Positions 45,896 to 54,850 of a stretch of DNA of 64,000 nt are shown piece by piece. Source of the stretch: GCA-002712045 sp028112705 (GTDB lineage: Bacteria > Pseudomonadota > Alphaproteobacteria > Rhodobacterales > Rhodobacteraceae); NCBI GenBank assembly GCA_028112705.1, contig JAOGYN010000003.1:62001-126000 (forward strand), in the 5' to 3' direction. The notes beneath the pieces are model-generated. The model saw only the letters and a list, made by a program, of their open reading frames with translations, had not been told where the DNA came from and searched no databases. How positions within the stretch are numbered: position 1 is the first letter of the stretch; the number at the start of each line of letters is the position of its first letter. The position numbers were made by a program, and so were the translations under genes.

Positions 45896-46555
45896 TTAAT
45901 GTTTATTTAAAGTGATGAATTTTTTCTTTTTTTCATCGTAATATTCTACATTTCCCTCACCGATGTCATTCCATAATCCATGTATAGTAAGAGCGCCACT
46001 TTCAACTGCACTTTTTACAAAGGGAAACCCAATAAGGTTTTCAAGTGATATAAGAACACCCTCTTTTTCTAGCTCATTTATCTGCTCATCAGCTGTTTTG
46101 CTCTTGTCTATTCGCTCATAGCCGGGTTTTAAAATATTAATCCATTGTGAAATAAACTCATCATCATCTTTATTATTTTCTTTGTGGTTTGAGCAAATAT
46201 TATGGCACATTCGTACCCCACCACAATTTGAATGCCCTAAAATTATTATATGGGCCACGTTAAGGTTTTTTACAGCGTATTCTATTGCTGCTGAAGATCC
46301 ATGATAATCTTCATTTGGGGCATATGGTGGAACTAAATTAGCTATATTCCGATGAATGAAAAACTCACCTGTTTCTGCTCCAAAAATTGATGTTATATGT
46401 ACTCTGCTATCACAACACGATATTACCATTGTTGTGGGGTGTTGCCCTTCGGCTGCCAGATGATAAAACCATTTTTTATTTTTTTCGTATTCTATTGCTT
46501 TCCAATTGTGATATCTTTCTATTAAATATTTGGGTATTGGTGAGATAATTGACAT
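45896..46555 (-). CDS. Beta-class carbonic anhydrase
   Basis: Interconverts carbon dioxide and bicarbonate in the cytosol. In 219 residues the zinc ligands are Cys47, His108 and Cys111 (CCDSRV with the Asp49-Arg51 dyad, and GHSNCGGVRM). FIHRNIANLVPPY is the conserved substrate-side segment. The C-terminus (HGLWNDIGEGNVEYYD) is also typical. It is divergent from the aminopeptidase gene across a 140-base AT-rich gap holding both promoters. Confidence 0.95.
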   Translation of the reverse strand: MSIISPIPKYLIERYHNWKAIEYEKNKKWFYHLAAEGQHPTTMVISCCDSRVHITSIFGAETGEFFIHRNIANLVPPYAPNEDYHGSSAAIEYAVKNLNVAHIIILGHSNCGGVRMCHNICSNHKENNKDDDEFISQWINILKPGYERIDKSKTADEQINELEKEGVLISLENLIGFPFVKSAVESGALTIHGLWNDIGEGNVEYYDEKKKKFITLNKH

Positions 46556-46695
46556 TAATTTTACTACCGAGCTATTATTGATATTTTTTTTTAATAATAT
46601 AATCTTAATTAATTACATTTAAAATACTTTTTATAATTAAAACATGGTTTATAATAAATAACTCAATAATAATTGTATTTTGTAAGGAAACTTAG

Positions 46696-48090
46696 ATGGA
46701 TCATTTTTCATTAGAAACTGAAAACGTTCACCCGATTAAAATAATTGATAAAGAAAACTTTAATCAATGGAACGAAAAACAATCAAGTTATGTACAAAAT
46801 TGGGTGAAAACCAATGGTTTTAAAGGAGCTCTCTTTGATTTCTTAATAATACCATCCAAATCTGGCTCTATTGACCAGGTTTTATTTGGTTGGGGTGAGA
46901 ATGTGGATCGTTTGCGAGATAGGTTTCATTTTGCAAAAATTAGAGATCTGTTACGAAATGGTACTTATAGAATATCATATGCTCCTACTGGTTTTGATTT
47001 TACTGAAGCTTTTTTAGGTTGGGCGTTAAGTGGATACAAATTTGATAATTATAAGAAAATATTATCTGATGAAATTCACTTAGTATTAGAAAAGACTACA
47101 AATAATATCCTTTTAAACTCTCTAATAAATGGGGAATATTTAACCCGTAATTTAATAAATATACCTGCATCCGACTTGGGACCTGAGGAGTTAGCAAATG
47201 AATCAAAAAAATTAGCTGATAAATTTGGCGCAAAATACTCGGTCACTGTTGGTGATGATTTGCTCGAAGAGAATTTTCCAATGATACATGTTGTTGGAAG
47301 GGCATCAAAACAAGAGCCTAGATTGATTGATATAATTTGGGGTGATGAACGCTCATTCAAAGTAACATTGGTTGGAAAAGGAGTTTGTTTTGATACTGGA
47401 GGCCTAAATATAAAGCCAGGAAGTTCCATGGGTTTGATGAAGAAAGATATGGGTGGAGCGGCTACTGTTCTTGGGCTAGCGAGTATGATAATGGAAGCAA
47501 AATTAGATGTAAGATTGAGAGTTCTTATACCAGCTGTTGAAAATTCAATATCTTCAGATTCATTTCGGCCACAAGATATATTGCATTCTAGAAAAGGTTT
47601 AACTGTTGAGGTTAATAATACCGATGCAGAGGGCCGACTTGTTTTGGCTGATGCCTTGACTTTCGCAGATGAAGAACAACCTGATCTTTTGATTTGTATG
47701 GCGACATTAACGGGTGCAGCACGAGTAGCATTAGGCCCTGATATAGCTCCATTTTTTACCGATGATGATAATTTTGCTCAAAAAATAATGGATAATGGGA
47801 AAAAGTATTATGATCCTGTTTGGAGAATGCCTTTTTGGGATCCATATGAGAAAATGATTGAGCCAGAAGTAGCTGATTTAGATAATGCCCCAAAATCAAG
47901 TTTTGCAGGATCAGTTACGGCAGCATTGTTCTTAAGAAGGTTTGTAGAAAAATCAAAAATATTTGTGCATTTCGATATTTTTGGGTGGTCGGAGACCAGA
48001 AAGATTGCGAGACCAAAAGGTGGTGTCGGAATGGCATCAAGAACGCTATTTCATTTGATTAAAGATCATACTGAAAAAAATAATGGATAA
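46696..48090 (+). CDS. Leucyl aminopeptidase family (M17) peptidase
   Basis: Two-zinc aminopeptidase of 464 residues, forming hexamers in the cytosol. The M17 metal and active-site motifs are GKGVCFDTGGLNIKPG, KKDMGGAATVLG and NNTDAEGRLVLADAL, the signature sequence. The N-terminal domain is shorter than in PepA, as in the alphaproteobacterial group often called PepB-like. AAGGAA precedes the ATG. It overlaps the NlpC/P60 gene by eight bases, a conserved pair in Rhodobacterales. Confidence 0.94.
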   Translation: MDHFSLETENVHPIKIIDKENFNQWNEKQSSYVQNWVKTNGFKGALFDFLIIPSKSGSIDQVLFGWGENVDRLRDRFHFAKIRDLLRNGTYRISYAPTGFDFTEAFLGWALSGYKFDNYKKILSDEIHLVLEKTTNNILLNSLINGEYLTRNLINIPASDLGPEELANESKKLADKFGAKYSVTVGDDLLEENFPMIHVVGRASKQEPRLIDIIWGDERSFKVTLVGKGVCFDTGGLNIKPGSSMGLMKKDMGGAATVLGLASMIMEAKLDVRLRVLIPAVENSISSDSFRPQDILHSRKGLTVEVNNTDAEGRLVLADALTFADEEQPDLLICMATLTGAARVALGPDIAPFFTDDDNFAQKIMDNGKKYYDPVWRMPFWDPYEKMIEPEVADLDNAPKSSFAGSVTAALFLRRFVEKSKIFVHFDIFGWSETRKIARPKGGVGMASRTLFHLIKDHTEKNNG

Positions 48091-48904
48091 AAGATTGCTC
48101 CCAGCAAATGAACGAGTGGGTTGGGTAGGTGCTAAACCCATGTGTGATGCACCAAATTTGGTCAAAGGTACAGTAAAGGTAGTTACTGATAGTTTAGTGA
48201 ATATTTTATCTTCACCAAATGGGGTAAGAATTAGACAACTTCTTTATGGAAGTAGGTTCCGAGTTTTAGAGGAGAAAGATAATTTTTCTTTTGGGTTTAG
48301 TGAGAGTGATGGTTATGTTGGGTATATAGAAAGCACTAGTTTAGGGAAGAAAGGTCAAAGTTTTACTCATTGGGTTTCTGCCTTGGCAACGCATGTTTAC
48401 GCCAAACCTGATATCAAGAAAGAATACAGAAAAGTGTTATCTTTTGGCTCAAAGTTGGAAATAGAAAGTGCCACTGGCGATTTTTTTAAAACAACTGATG
48501 GTGGTTATATCCCTAAAGTACACTTAAAGGAGATAGGTACATTTTATTCTGACCCGGCAAAAGTGGCTGAGAAATTTTTAGATGTACCATATCTTTGGGG
48601 GGGTAATAGCTGTTGGGGAATTGACTGCTCGGGCATCATACAGGTGGCATTATCTAGCTGTTCGATCATATGTCCTGGGGATAGTGATCAACAAGAAGCA
48701 TCATTTGAACAAATTCCAACCACTGTTAATTTTAATAGGAATGACTTAATTTTTTGGGATGGACATGTGGCTCTAATCATTAGTTCTTCTCATTTAATTC
48801 ATGCTAATGCTTTTAATATGTCTGTTAAAGTTGAATTAATAGAAAAGGTAATTGAAAGAATCAAATTTAAGGGTGATGGTGACTTCAGGTTATGTCAATT
48901 CTAA
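48083..48904 (+). CDS. NlpC/P60 family cysteine peptidase
   Basis: A 273-residue protein with two SH3-like domains (about 30-90 and 95-150) and a C-terminal NlpC/P60 domain with Cys182 in WGIDCSGIIQ and His228 in FWDGHVALI. These enzymes cut gamma-D-glutamyl links in cell-wall peptides. No signal peptide is visible, and the gene is coupled to the M17 peptidase, so it probably recycles muropeptides in the cytosol together with it (inference). Confidence 0.92.
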   Translation: MDKRLLPANERVGWVGAKPMCDAPNLVKGTVKVVTDSLVNILSSPNGVRIRQLLYGSRFRVLEEKDNFSFGFSESDGYVGYIESTSLGKKGQSFTHWVSALATHVYAKPDIKKEYRKVLSFGSKLEIESATGDFFKTTDGGYIPKVHLKEIGTFYSDPAKVAEKFLDVPYLWGGNSCWGIDCSGIIQVALSSCSIICPGDSDQQEASFEQIPTTVNFNRNDLIFWDGHVALIISSSHLIHANAFNMSVKVELIEKVIERIKFKGDGDFRLCQF

Positions 48905-48908
48905 AAAG

Positions 48909-49262
48909 TTAATCTATCTTTACTGATTTGATTAATTTTTTATCAAAAAACCTCAATAACGCCACTAAATCATTACCACGTTTTAATATCTGACCATTTA
49001 TTCCTAAAATCAAATACTGACTTTGCTTCAAGAAAAGTTTAGGTCTTTTTTCAATTCGATAAATTGGATTTTCTGAGGTTCTTTTGAAAATTGAAAAAAC
49101 AGCAAATTCTCTTAAAGAAGAAATACCGTAATCTCTCCACTCCCCAGATGCCACCATCTTTCCATATACTGAAAGTATTGGTGTGAGTTCTGTCCTATGA
49201 AAGCTAATAATTTCAGGTAATTTTTTTGAGGTAGTATGATTTGATACAAAGTGCAGATTCAT
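48909..49262 (-). CDS. DUF2794 domain protein
   Basis: A 117-residue alphaproteobacterial protein of unknown function. The DUF2794 core is plain: FHRTELTPILSVYGKMVASGEWRDYGI, FSIFKRTSENPIYRIEKRPKL and GNDLVALLRFFDKKL. It is soluble, without signal peptide or helix for the membrane. It ends four bases after the NlpC/P60 gene and is divergent from the gamma-glutamyltransferase gene. Confidence 0.88.
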   Translation of the reverse strand: MNLHFVSNHTTSKKLPEIISFHRTELTPILSVYGKMVASGEWRDYGISSLREFAVFSIFKRTSENPIYRIEKRPKLFLKQSQYLILGINGQILKRGNDLVALLRFFDKKLIKSVKID

Positions 49263-49396
49263 AAATTTGAGTGTAGCAGTTTTACTTTAGTTATCAAGGT
49301 ATCAGATTGCTATATTAAGTTTTCATTTAGCAATTGATCGATAATAAATAGTGATTAGAGTGTTATTATAAATATTAATTTGGGTTAGGACAAATA

Positions 49397-50977
49397 ATGC
49401 GTGATTTTCAAGTTGGTGGGCGATCCTCAGTTTTTGCAGAAAATGGTATGTGTGCAACTTCCACTCCGCTTGCCGCAAAAGTAGCTGTGCAGTTACTAGA
49501 ATCTGGTGGAAATGCAATTGACGCGGCTATAGGAGCTGCAGTCTTACTGGGTTTTTGTGAGCCGCAATCTACTGGAATTGGAGGGGATTGCTTTGTTTTG
49601 GTTCAACCGCCAAATAAAACAAAACCAGTGGCTTTAAACGGTTCTGGGCGATCACCTTCAGGTTTGGATTCAGAAAAAATGCGAAGTTTCGGCTTTGATT
49701 CAATGCCACTCTATGGAGTTGAGTCCGTAACGGTTCCAGGAGCGATTGATGCATTCTGCCAACTTTCAAATGATTGGGGCAGAAAAGGCCTTAAATTTAG
49801 CCTTGCACCAGCAATTAATTATGCTGAAAACGGAATTGTAGTTGGGCCACGGACTGCATTTGATTGGGCTAATTCTGCTTCAATCTTGAAAGGTGACGCT
49901 AGGGATCATTTCCTAATAAATGATAAAGCCCCTTTGGCTGGTCAAATCTTTAGGGCCCCACGGCAAGCAGAGGTTTTGCGATTAATTTCAAAAAATGGAA
50001 GAGCTGGATTTTATGAAGGAGAAGTTGCCAATGATATGGTTAACTCCTTAAATAGTTTAGGTGGCGTTCATACTTTAGAAGATTTTGCTCAAACAAATTG
50101 CAATTATTGCGAAACCATAAATGGTTTCTATGGGGGGTATGAGTTAATTGAACATCCTCCAAATGGGCAAGGTGCCACAGCCTTGTTAATGGCTAATATA
50201 TTAAGCAATTTTGATTTAAAATCATTAGAGCCTTTTGGTATAAAGCGAACTCATATTGAAACAGAAGCTGCAAAATTAGCTTACGATGCACGGGATAGGT
50301 TTATTGCAGATTTTGATTATACTGAACGACTTGCGCACATGATATCAATAGATGTTGCAAATAAACTGGCTGCGCTGATTGATCCAATTAAAGCAACATA
50401 TTTTAAAGAAGAAACGCTGGGTTCTGTTCATAAAGATACAGTTTATTTGACTGTAGTTGATAAAGATCAAATGGCTGTATCAATGATTTATTCCATTTTT
50501 CATAGCTTTGGATCGGGTATGGCTTCAAAGAAATTTGGTATAAATTTTCAAAATAGGGGAGCGGGATTTACGTTAGAAAGAGAGCATCCAAATGAGGTAG
50601 CTGGGTTTAAAAGACCAATGCATACTATCATTCCTGGCATATTGCGTCAGTCTGATAAATTCACAATGCCGTTTGGAGTAATGGGTGGGGCATATCAGCC
50701 AAATGGTCATGTTCGCTACATGTCTAATTTAGTAGATTTTGATATGAATATTCAGGAAGCTATAGATGGCCCAAGATCTTTCTATGACAATGGTGATTTA
50801 ATGTTAGAAAGAGGTTATACTAATTTAGTACGGGATGGTTTAAAAAATATGGGGCATAAAGTTGAAGTACCAAATTCTCCAATAGGTGGTGGGCAGGCAA
50901 TAAAAATTAATTGGGAGTTAGGTGTATTGGAAGGTGCATCAGACCCGCGTAAGGACGGATGTGCTATTGGTTATTAG
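49397..50977 (+). CDS. Gamma-glutamyltransferase family protein
   Basis: Ntn-hydrolase precursor of 526 residues that should cleave itself into two chains. The segment DTVYLTVVDKDQMAV places the nucleophile Thr at residue 348, in line with the TTHYSVVD motif of E. coli Ggt but with Val and Tyr after it, as in the subgroup without a signal peptide. NGSGRSP and STGIGGDCFVLV fit the family. Substrate may be glutathione or a gamma-glutamyl conjugate; a cytosolic site is likely since no export signal is seen. Confidence 0.88.
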   Translation: MRDFQVGGRSSVFAENGMCATSTPLAAKVAVQLLESGGNAIDAAIGAAVLLGFCEPQSTGIGGDCFVLVQPPNKTKPVALNGSGRSPSGLDSEKMRSFGFDSMPLYGVESVTVPGAIDAFCQLSNDWGRKGLKFSLAPAINYAENGIVVGPRTAFDWANSASILKGDARDHFLINDKAPLAGQIFRAPRQAEVLRLISKNGRAGFYEGEVANDMVNSLNSLGGVHTLEDFAQTNCNYCETINGFYGGYELIEHPPNGQGATALLMANILSNFDLKSLEPFGIKRTHIETEAAKLAYDARDRFIADFDYTERLAHMISIDVANKLAALIDPIKATYFKEETLGSVHKDTVYLTVVDKDQMAVSMIYSIFHSFGSGMASKKFGINFQNRGAGFTLEREHPNEVAGFKRPMHTIIPGILRQSDKFTMPFGVMGGAYQPNGHVRYMSNLVDFDMNIQEAIDGPRSFYDNGDLMLERGYTNLVRDGLKNMGHKVEVPNSPIGGGQAIKINWELGVLEGASDPRKDGCAIGY

Positions 50978-50981
50978 GTGA

Positions 50982-52004
50982 TTACCCTTTTTTAAGAATT
51001 TTTTGTCCTAAAACTTCAGCAATTTGTACTGCATTGAGGGCTGCACCTTTTCTTAAATTATCAGAAACACACCATAGATTTAAACCATTTTCAATCGTAC
51101 TATCCTGTCTTATTCTACTTATATAGGTAGCAAACTCACCAACACATTCGATTGGAGTAGTGTATCCGCCACTTTCGCGTGTATCTACTATAATTATTCC
51201 AGGAGCTTCTCGTAGTATACTTCGTGCCTCATCTTCATCTAAGAATTCTTCAAATTCTATATTTACAGCTTCAGAATGCCCTACAAAAACAGGCACTCTC
51301 ACGCAGGTGGCTGTAACCTTAATTGATTTATCGATTATTTTTTTTGTTTCAGCAGCCATTTTCCATTCTTCTTTGGTAGTTCCATCTTCCATAAACTCGT
51401 CAATATGTGGAATTACGTTAAAAGCAATTTGCTTGGGATAAACCTTTGGCGCCACTCCTTGCCCTGGAACATAAATACCCTTTGTTTGATTCCAAAGCTC
51501 ATCGATTGCTTCTTTTCCAGAGCCAGAGACAGACTGATATGTACTGACCACAACACGCTTTATTCTTGCTCTATCGTGTAGAGGTTTAAGTGCTACTACC
51601 ATCTGAGCAGTTGAGCAATTTGGGTTAGATATGATATTCTTTTTAGAATAACCAAAAATAGCCTCTGGATTTACTTCTGGAACTATTAATGGAACCTCGG
51701 GATCGTAACGGTATAGTGATGAGTTATCGATAACAACGCAGCCTGATTTAGCGGCTTTGGGTGCATAAATTTTTGTAGCATCTGATCCAATAGCAAATAA
51801 TGCTATATCCCACCCACTGAAATTAAACGTTTCAAGGTTTTGGATTTTCAAAATACTATCTGCAAAGGTGACCTCGGTACCTATTGATTTTCGAGACGCT
51901 ACAACAGCAATTTTGTCAATTGGAAATTCACGTTCTGCTAAAATATTGAGCATTTCTCTACCAACGTTACCAGTAGCTCCAACAACAACAATGTTATAAC
52001 CCAT
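50982..52004 (-). CDS. asd: Aspartate-semialdehyde dehydrogenase
   Basis: Reduces aspartyl phosphate to the semialdehyde, the branch point to lysine, threonine and methionine. The 340 residues have the NADP motif VVGATGNVGREML (8-20), the active-site Cys130 in SNPNCSTAQM, and TYQSVSGSGKEAIDELWNQ with the substrate region. HSEAVNIEFE includes the catalytic His. It is convergent with the gamma-glutamyltransferase gene and divergent from the RAM-domain gene over 182 bases. Confidence 0.96.
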   Translation of the reverse strand: MGYNIVVVGATGNVGREMLNILAEREFPIDKIAVVASRKSIGTEVTFADSILKIQNLETFNFSGWDIALFAIGSDATKIYAPKAAKSGCVVIDNSSLYRYDPEVPLIVPEVNPEAIFGYSKKNIISNPNCSTAQMVVALKPLHDRARIKRVVVSTYQSVSGSGKEAIDELWNQTKGIYVPGQGVAPKVYPKQIAFNVIPHIDEFMEDGTTKEEWKMAAETKKIIDKSIKVTATCVRVPVFVGHSEAVNIEFEEFLDEDEARSILREAPGIIIVDTRESGGYTTPIECVGEFATYISRIRQDSTIENGLNLWCVSDNLRKGAALNAVQIAEVLGQKILKKG

Positions 52005-52186
52005 TTTAAGTACTCCAATTTTAGTTATTTTTGTGATAGCTAATGCGTAGGTAAAGTAAAAGAGATTTTATTGGAACTCACATAAAATTTATTTTGCCAT
52101 AAAATATTATATTTCGTTTAAATCATAAATTTGTTATAGGCTTTTTATGTAACATTTGGTTTAAATTATTTATTAGGGGAAAAACT

Positions 52187-52423
52187 ATGAATTGTGTGTT
52201 TGTTCAAATTCGTTGCAAGCCTGGAAAAATTTTTAAAGTTGCTGAAGAAATAACTTTAAAAGAAATTCAATCAGAATTGTATTCCACTAGTGGAACATTC
52301 GATCTTTTATTGAAGTTATATATTCCTGATGACAAGGATATCGGTGAATTTATTAATGATAACTTATTAAGTATAAAAGGTATTAAACGAACACTTACTA
52401 CTTTGACGTTTAAAGCATTTTAA
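52187..52423 (+). CDS. Stand-alone Lrp/AsnC ligand-binding (RAM) domain
   Basis: A 78-residue protein matching only the C-terminal sensor domain of Lrp/AsnC regulators: FVQIRCKPGKIFKVAEEI, the central YSTSGTFDLLLKLYI strand pair with the Gly-x-(Y/F)-D motif, and IKGIKRTLTTLTFKAF. It has no helix-turn-helix. Such free RAM domains are common in alphaproteobacteria and may bind amino acids or form mixed oligomers with full-length Lrp proteins. AGGGG precedes the ATG. Confidence 0.88.
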   Translation: MNCVFVQIRCKPGKIFKVAEEITLKEIQSELYSTSGTFDLLLKLYIPDDKDIGEFINDNLLSIKGIKRTLTTLTFKAF

Positions 52424-52483
52424 AAACCTTAATGATAAAATACAAACCTGAGAATTATAAATTATAAAGCGCAGAATGATAAT

Positions 52484-53524
52484 ATGAAAAAGGACATGGG
52501 CTTTTCTAAAGGTTTATTAACCTGGTATGACAAAAATGCCCGAGTTATGCCTTGGAGGCTTCCACCAAATTCGCAACAAGAACCAAATCCGTATTTTATA
52601 TGGTTGTCTGAAATAATGTTGCAACAAACAACGGTTGCGACTGTTTCATCATATTTTAATAAATTTATCATAAAATGGCCGAACATAATTGACCTATCAA
52701 ATGCGGATGACAATGATGTTATGGCGAGTTGGGCTGGGCTTGGGTACTATGCAAGAGCTAGAAATTTATTAAAATGTGCGAGAATAATTGTAACCCAGTA
52801 TAATGGATTTTTCCCTAAGTCTTATGAAGAACTGATAAAGCTTCCAGGTATTGGACCTTATACTGCATCAGCAATTTCATCTATTGCTTTTTCAAAACCA
52901 TATGCTGTCTTGGATGGTAATGTAGAAAGAGTAATGTCACGATATTATTCTGTTTTGAATCCTTTGCCGGCGAGCAAGGGAGAGCTAAAAATTTTGGCTC
53001 AATCTAACCTTCACACCCATCGGCCTGGTGATCATAATCAGGCAATAATGGATTTAGGTGCAACGATCTGCACACCAACAAAACCCAACTGTATTGGATG
53101 TCCGGTTAACTCTGCTTGTAAAGCATATATAATAGGAAATGCAGAGTTATTGCCAAAAAAATTACCTAAAAAGAACAAGCCATTAAAGTTTGGTTCGCTA
53201 TTTATAGGTGTTCACCCAACAAATGGGTTTTTAGTAGAGAGACGCAAAGAAAGTGGTTTATTAGGGGGTATGTTGAGTTGGCCGTCTACGGACTGGTCTA
53301 GTCGCCAAAGCTCAGACCCCCCTTTACCTGCTGATTGGGTACCTATTATAGGTCTTGTCCAACATACATTTACACATTTCAATTTAGAATTAAATATATT
53401 TAAAGCTACCATTAAACGCTCTGTAGACCCATACTTTTTTATTCCAACTGAATGCTTTAATTCTAATGATATGCCAACAGTAATGCGGAAAGCCTTTGAT
53501 TTATATTTGAATTCAAAGCATTGA
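52484..53524 (+). CDS. mutY: A/G-specific adenine glycosylase
   Basis: Removes adenine mispaired with 8-oxoguanine. In 346 residues: catalytic Glu43 in WLSEIMLQQTTVATV, the helix-hairpin-helix LPGIGPYTASAI, the Asp in AVLDGNVERVMSRYY, and the 4Fe-4S cluster with Cys196, Cys203, Cys206 and Cys212 (C-x6-C-x2-C-x5-C). The C-terminal NUDIX-like domain (about 235-346; FLVERRKESGLLGGMLSWP) recognises 8-oxoguanine. Convergent with ccrM. Confidence 0.96.
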   Translation: MKKDMGFSKGLLTWYDKNARVMPWRLPPNSQQEPNPYFIWLSEIMLQQTTVATVSSYFNKFIIKWPNIIDLSNADDNDVMASWAGLGYYARARNLLKCARIIVTQYNGFFPKSYEELIKLPGIGPYTASAISSIAFSKPYAVLDGNVERVMSRYYSVLNPLPASKGELKILAQSNLHTHRPGDHNQAIMDLGATICTPTKPNCIGCPVNSACKAYIIGNAELLPKKLPKKNKPLKFGSLFIGVHPTNGFLVERRKESGLLGGMLSWPSTDWSSRQSSDPPLPADWVPIIGLVQHTFTHFNLELNIFKATIKRSVDPYFFIPTECFNSNDMPTVMRKAFDLYLNSKH

Positions 53525-53526
53525 CC

Positions 53527-53557
53527 AAAAAAAACCCCCACGCAAAGAGAGTGGGGG
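53527..53557 (-). terminator. Rho-independent terminator of ccrM
   Basis: Read on the minus strand: a 7-bp stem (53551-53557 with 53535-53541; GTGGGGG pairing CCCCCAC), a 9-base loop and a run of eight T (53534-53527). It lies 80 bases after the ccrM stop and faces the end of mutY. On the plus strand there is no T run, so it serves ccrM mainly. Confidence 0.88.
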
Positions 53558-53636
53558 AGTTAAGGTTTAGTGGTCAGGCCACAGGCACCATTTTTATTTG
53601 CTTATTATGTTATAATTTGCAAAAAATTCTTTATTT

Positions 53637-54761
53637 TTACCCCTGCATTTCAGATCGAATTTGTTGTCTTAAAAGATCTATGGGCACACTTTTACCTTCT
53701 CTCTTGAAACACCAGTAAGTCCATCCATTACAAGATGGCGCACCTTCTAAAGCAGCACTTACCTGGTGTATAGATCCTTTAGTTTCTGTTGAAATTAGAG
53801 TTCCATCCGCCCTAACTTTTGCTTTATGACGGCCATTTAGGCTTTCTAAAGTTTCACCCGGCTGAAGCAATCCTCTTTCAACGAGTTGCCCAAATGGAAC
53901 TCTTGGCTCCATCCTTTTTGATTGAGTAACTTCTAAAGCATCACGGTCGTATTTTCGCGCCTCTTTAATTCGCCTATTTGCTGCTATTCTGTACGCTTCT
54001 TCTCGTTCAATTCCGATAAAATCCCTACCAAGTTTTTTTGCAACTGCACCAGTTGTTCCGCTACCAAAAAATGGATCTAAAATTACGTCACCAGGATTTG
54101 TCGTAGAAAGAATTATTCTATGCAACAAAGCCTCAGGTTTTTGCGTTGGGTGTGCTTTTTCTCCATTTTTATTTTTCAAGCGTTCGTGACCATTACAAAT
54201 TGGTATTATCCAATCAGAACGCATTTGAATACCTTCGTTCATTGCTTTCATAGCTTCGTAATTAAATGTATATTTTGATTTCTCTGACTTCGCAGCCCAA
54301 ATTAATGTCTCATGTGCGTTAGTTAAACGCATTCCCCGGAAATTAGGCATTGGGTTTGATTTCCGCCAAATAACATCGTTTAATATCCAATACCCAATAT
54401 CTTGTAATTTAGAGCCTACTCTAAAAATATTGTGATAACTGCCAATAACCCAAATTGCACCATTTGGCTTCAACACCCTATAGGCTGCTTTCAACCAACT
54501 ATTTGTGAAACTGTCATAAGCTTTAAAGCTTGAAAACTTGTCCCAATCATTGTTAACTGCGTCCACCTTAGAAGAATCTGGGCGATGCAAATCTCCCTTT
54601 AATTGCAAATTATAGGGTGGATCCGCAAAAATCAGATCGACCGAATTTTCAGGAAGAGAATTCATTATTGATATACAATCACCAGCGATGATTTCATTTC
54701 GTGGCAAAGCGCACAGCTTTTCTGTTTTTGGTTCATGTTTCATTTCTGCCTCAGACTGCAC
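53637..54761 (-). CDS. ccrM: Cell-cycle adenine-N6 DNA methyltransferase, GANTC-specific (CcrM-like)
   Basis: Beta-class N6-adenine methyltransferase of 374 residues. The catalytic motif IV is DPPYNLQL (47-54), and the AdoMet motif I is DPFFGSGTTGAVAKKLGRDFIGIE near 222. The last 100 residues (VPFGQLVERGLLQPGETL, CNGWTYWCFKREGK) are the alphaproteobacterial CcrM C-terminal domain needed for DNA recognition. It methylates GANTC after replication and gates cell-cycle promoters in Caulobacter; the same target is expected here. Start could also be ATG at residue 7 (54743). rnhB lies upstream on the same strand. Confidence 0.94.
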   Translation of the reverse strand: MQSEAEMKHEPKTEKLCALPRNEIIAGDCISIMNSLPENSVDLIFADPPYNLQLKGDLHRPDSSKVDAVNNDWDKFSSFKAYDSFTNSWLKAAYRVLKPNGAIWVIGSYHNIFRVGSKLQDIGYWILNDVIWRKSNPMPNFRGMRLTNAHETLIWAAKSEKSKYTFNYEAMKAMNEGIQMRSDWIIPICNGHERLKNKNGEKAHPTQKPEALLHRIILSTTNPGDVILDPFFGSGTTGAVAKKLGRDFIGIEREEAYRIAANRRIKEARKYDRDALEVTQSKRMEPRVPFGQLVERGLLQPGETLESLNGRHKAKVRADGTLISTETKGSIHQVSAALEGAPSCNGWTYWCFKREGKSVPIDLLRQQIRSEMQG

Positions 54762-54789
54762 TTTTCGTGCTTTTTATTTACCACAACAT

Positions 54790-54805
54790 GAGTCAAAGAT
54801 GATTC
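54790..54805. promoter_or_regulatory. ccrM: Paired GANTC sites in the ccrM leader
   Basis: GAGTC (54790-54794) and GATTC (54801-54805) lie six bases apart, 29 to 44 bases before the ccrM start, in the 89-base gap after rnhB. In Caulobacter, GANTC sites in the ccrM leader lower transcription once they are fully methylated, giving autocontrol. The same arrangement is suggested here, by analogy only; no convincing CtrA box was found. Confidence 0.5.
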
Positions 54806-54850
54806 GGCGTCAATTCTTTTTTTAAATCAATAGGTTAGATATTTTTCTTG

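Noticed and set aside
54822..54840. Possible CtrA box (TTAA-N7-TTAA) upstream of ccrM
   Set aside because: TTAA at 54822-54825 is followed at the required spacing by GGTT, not TTAA; no acceptable second half-site.
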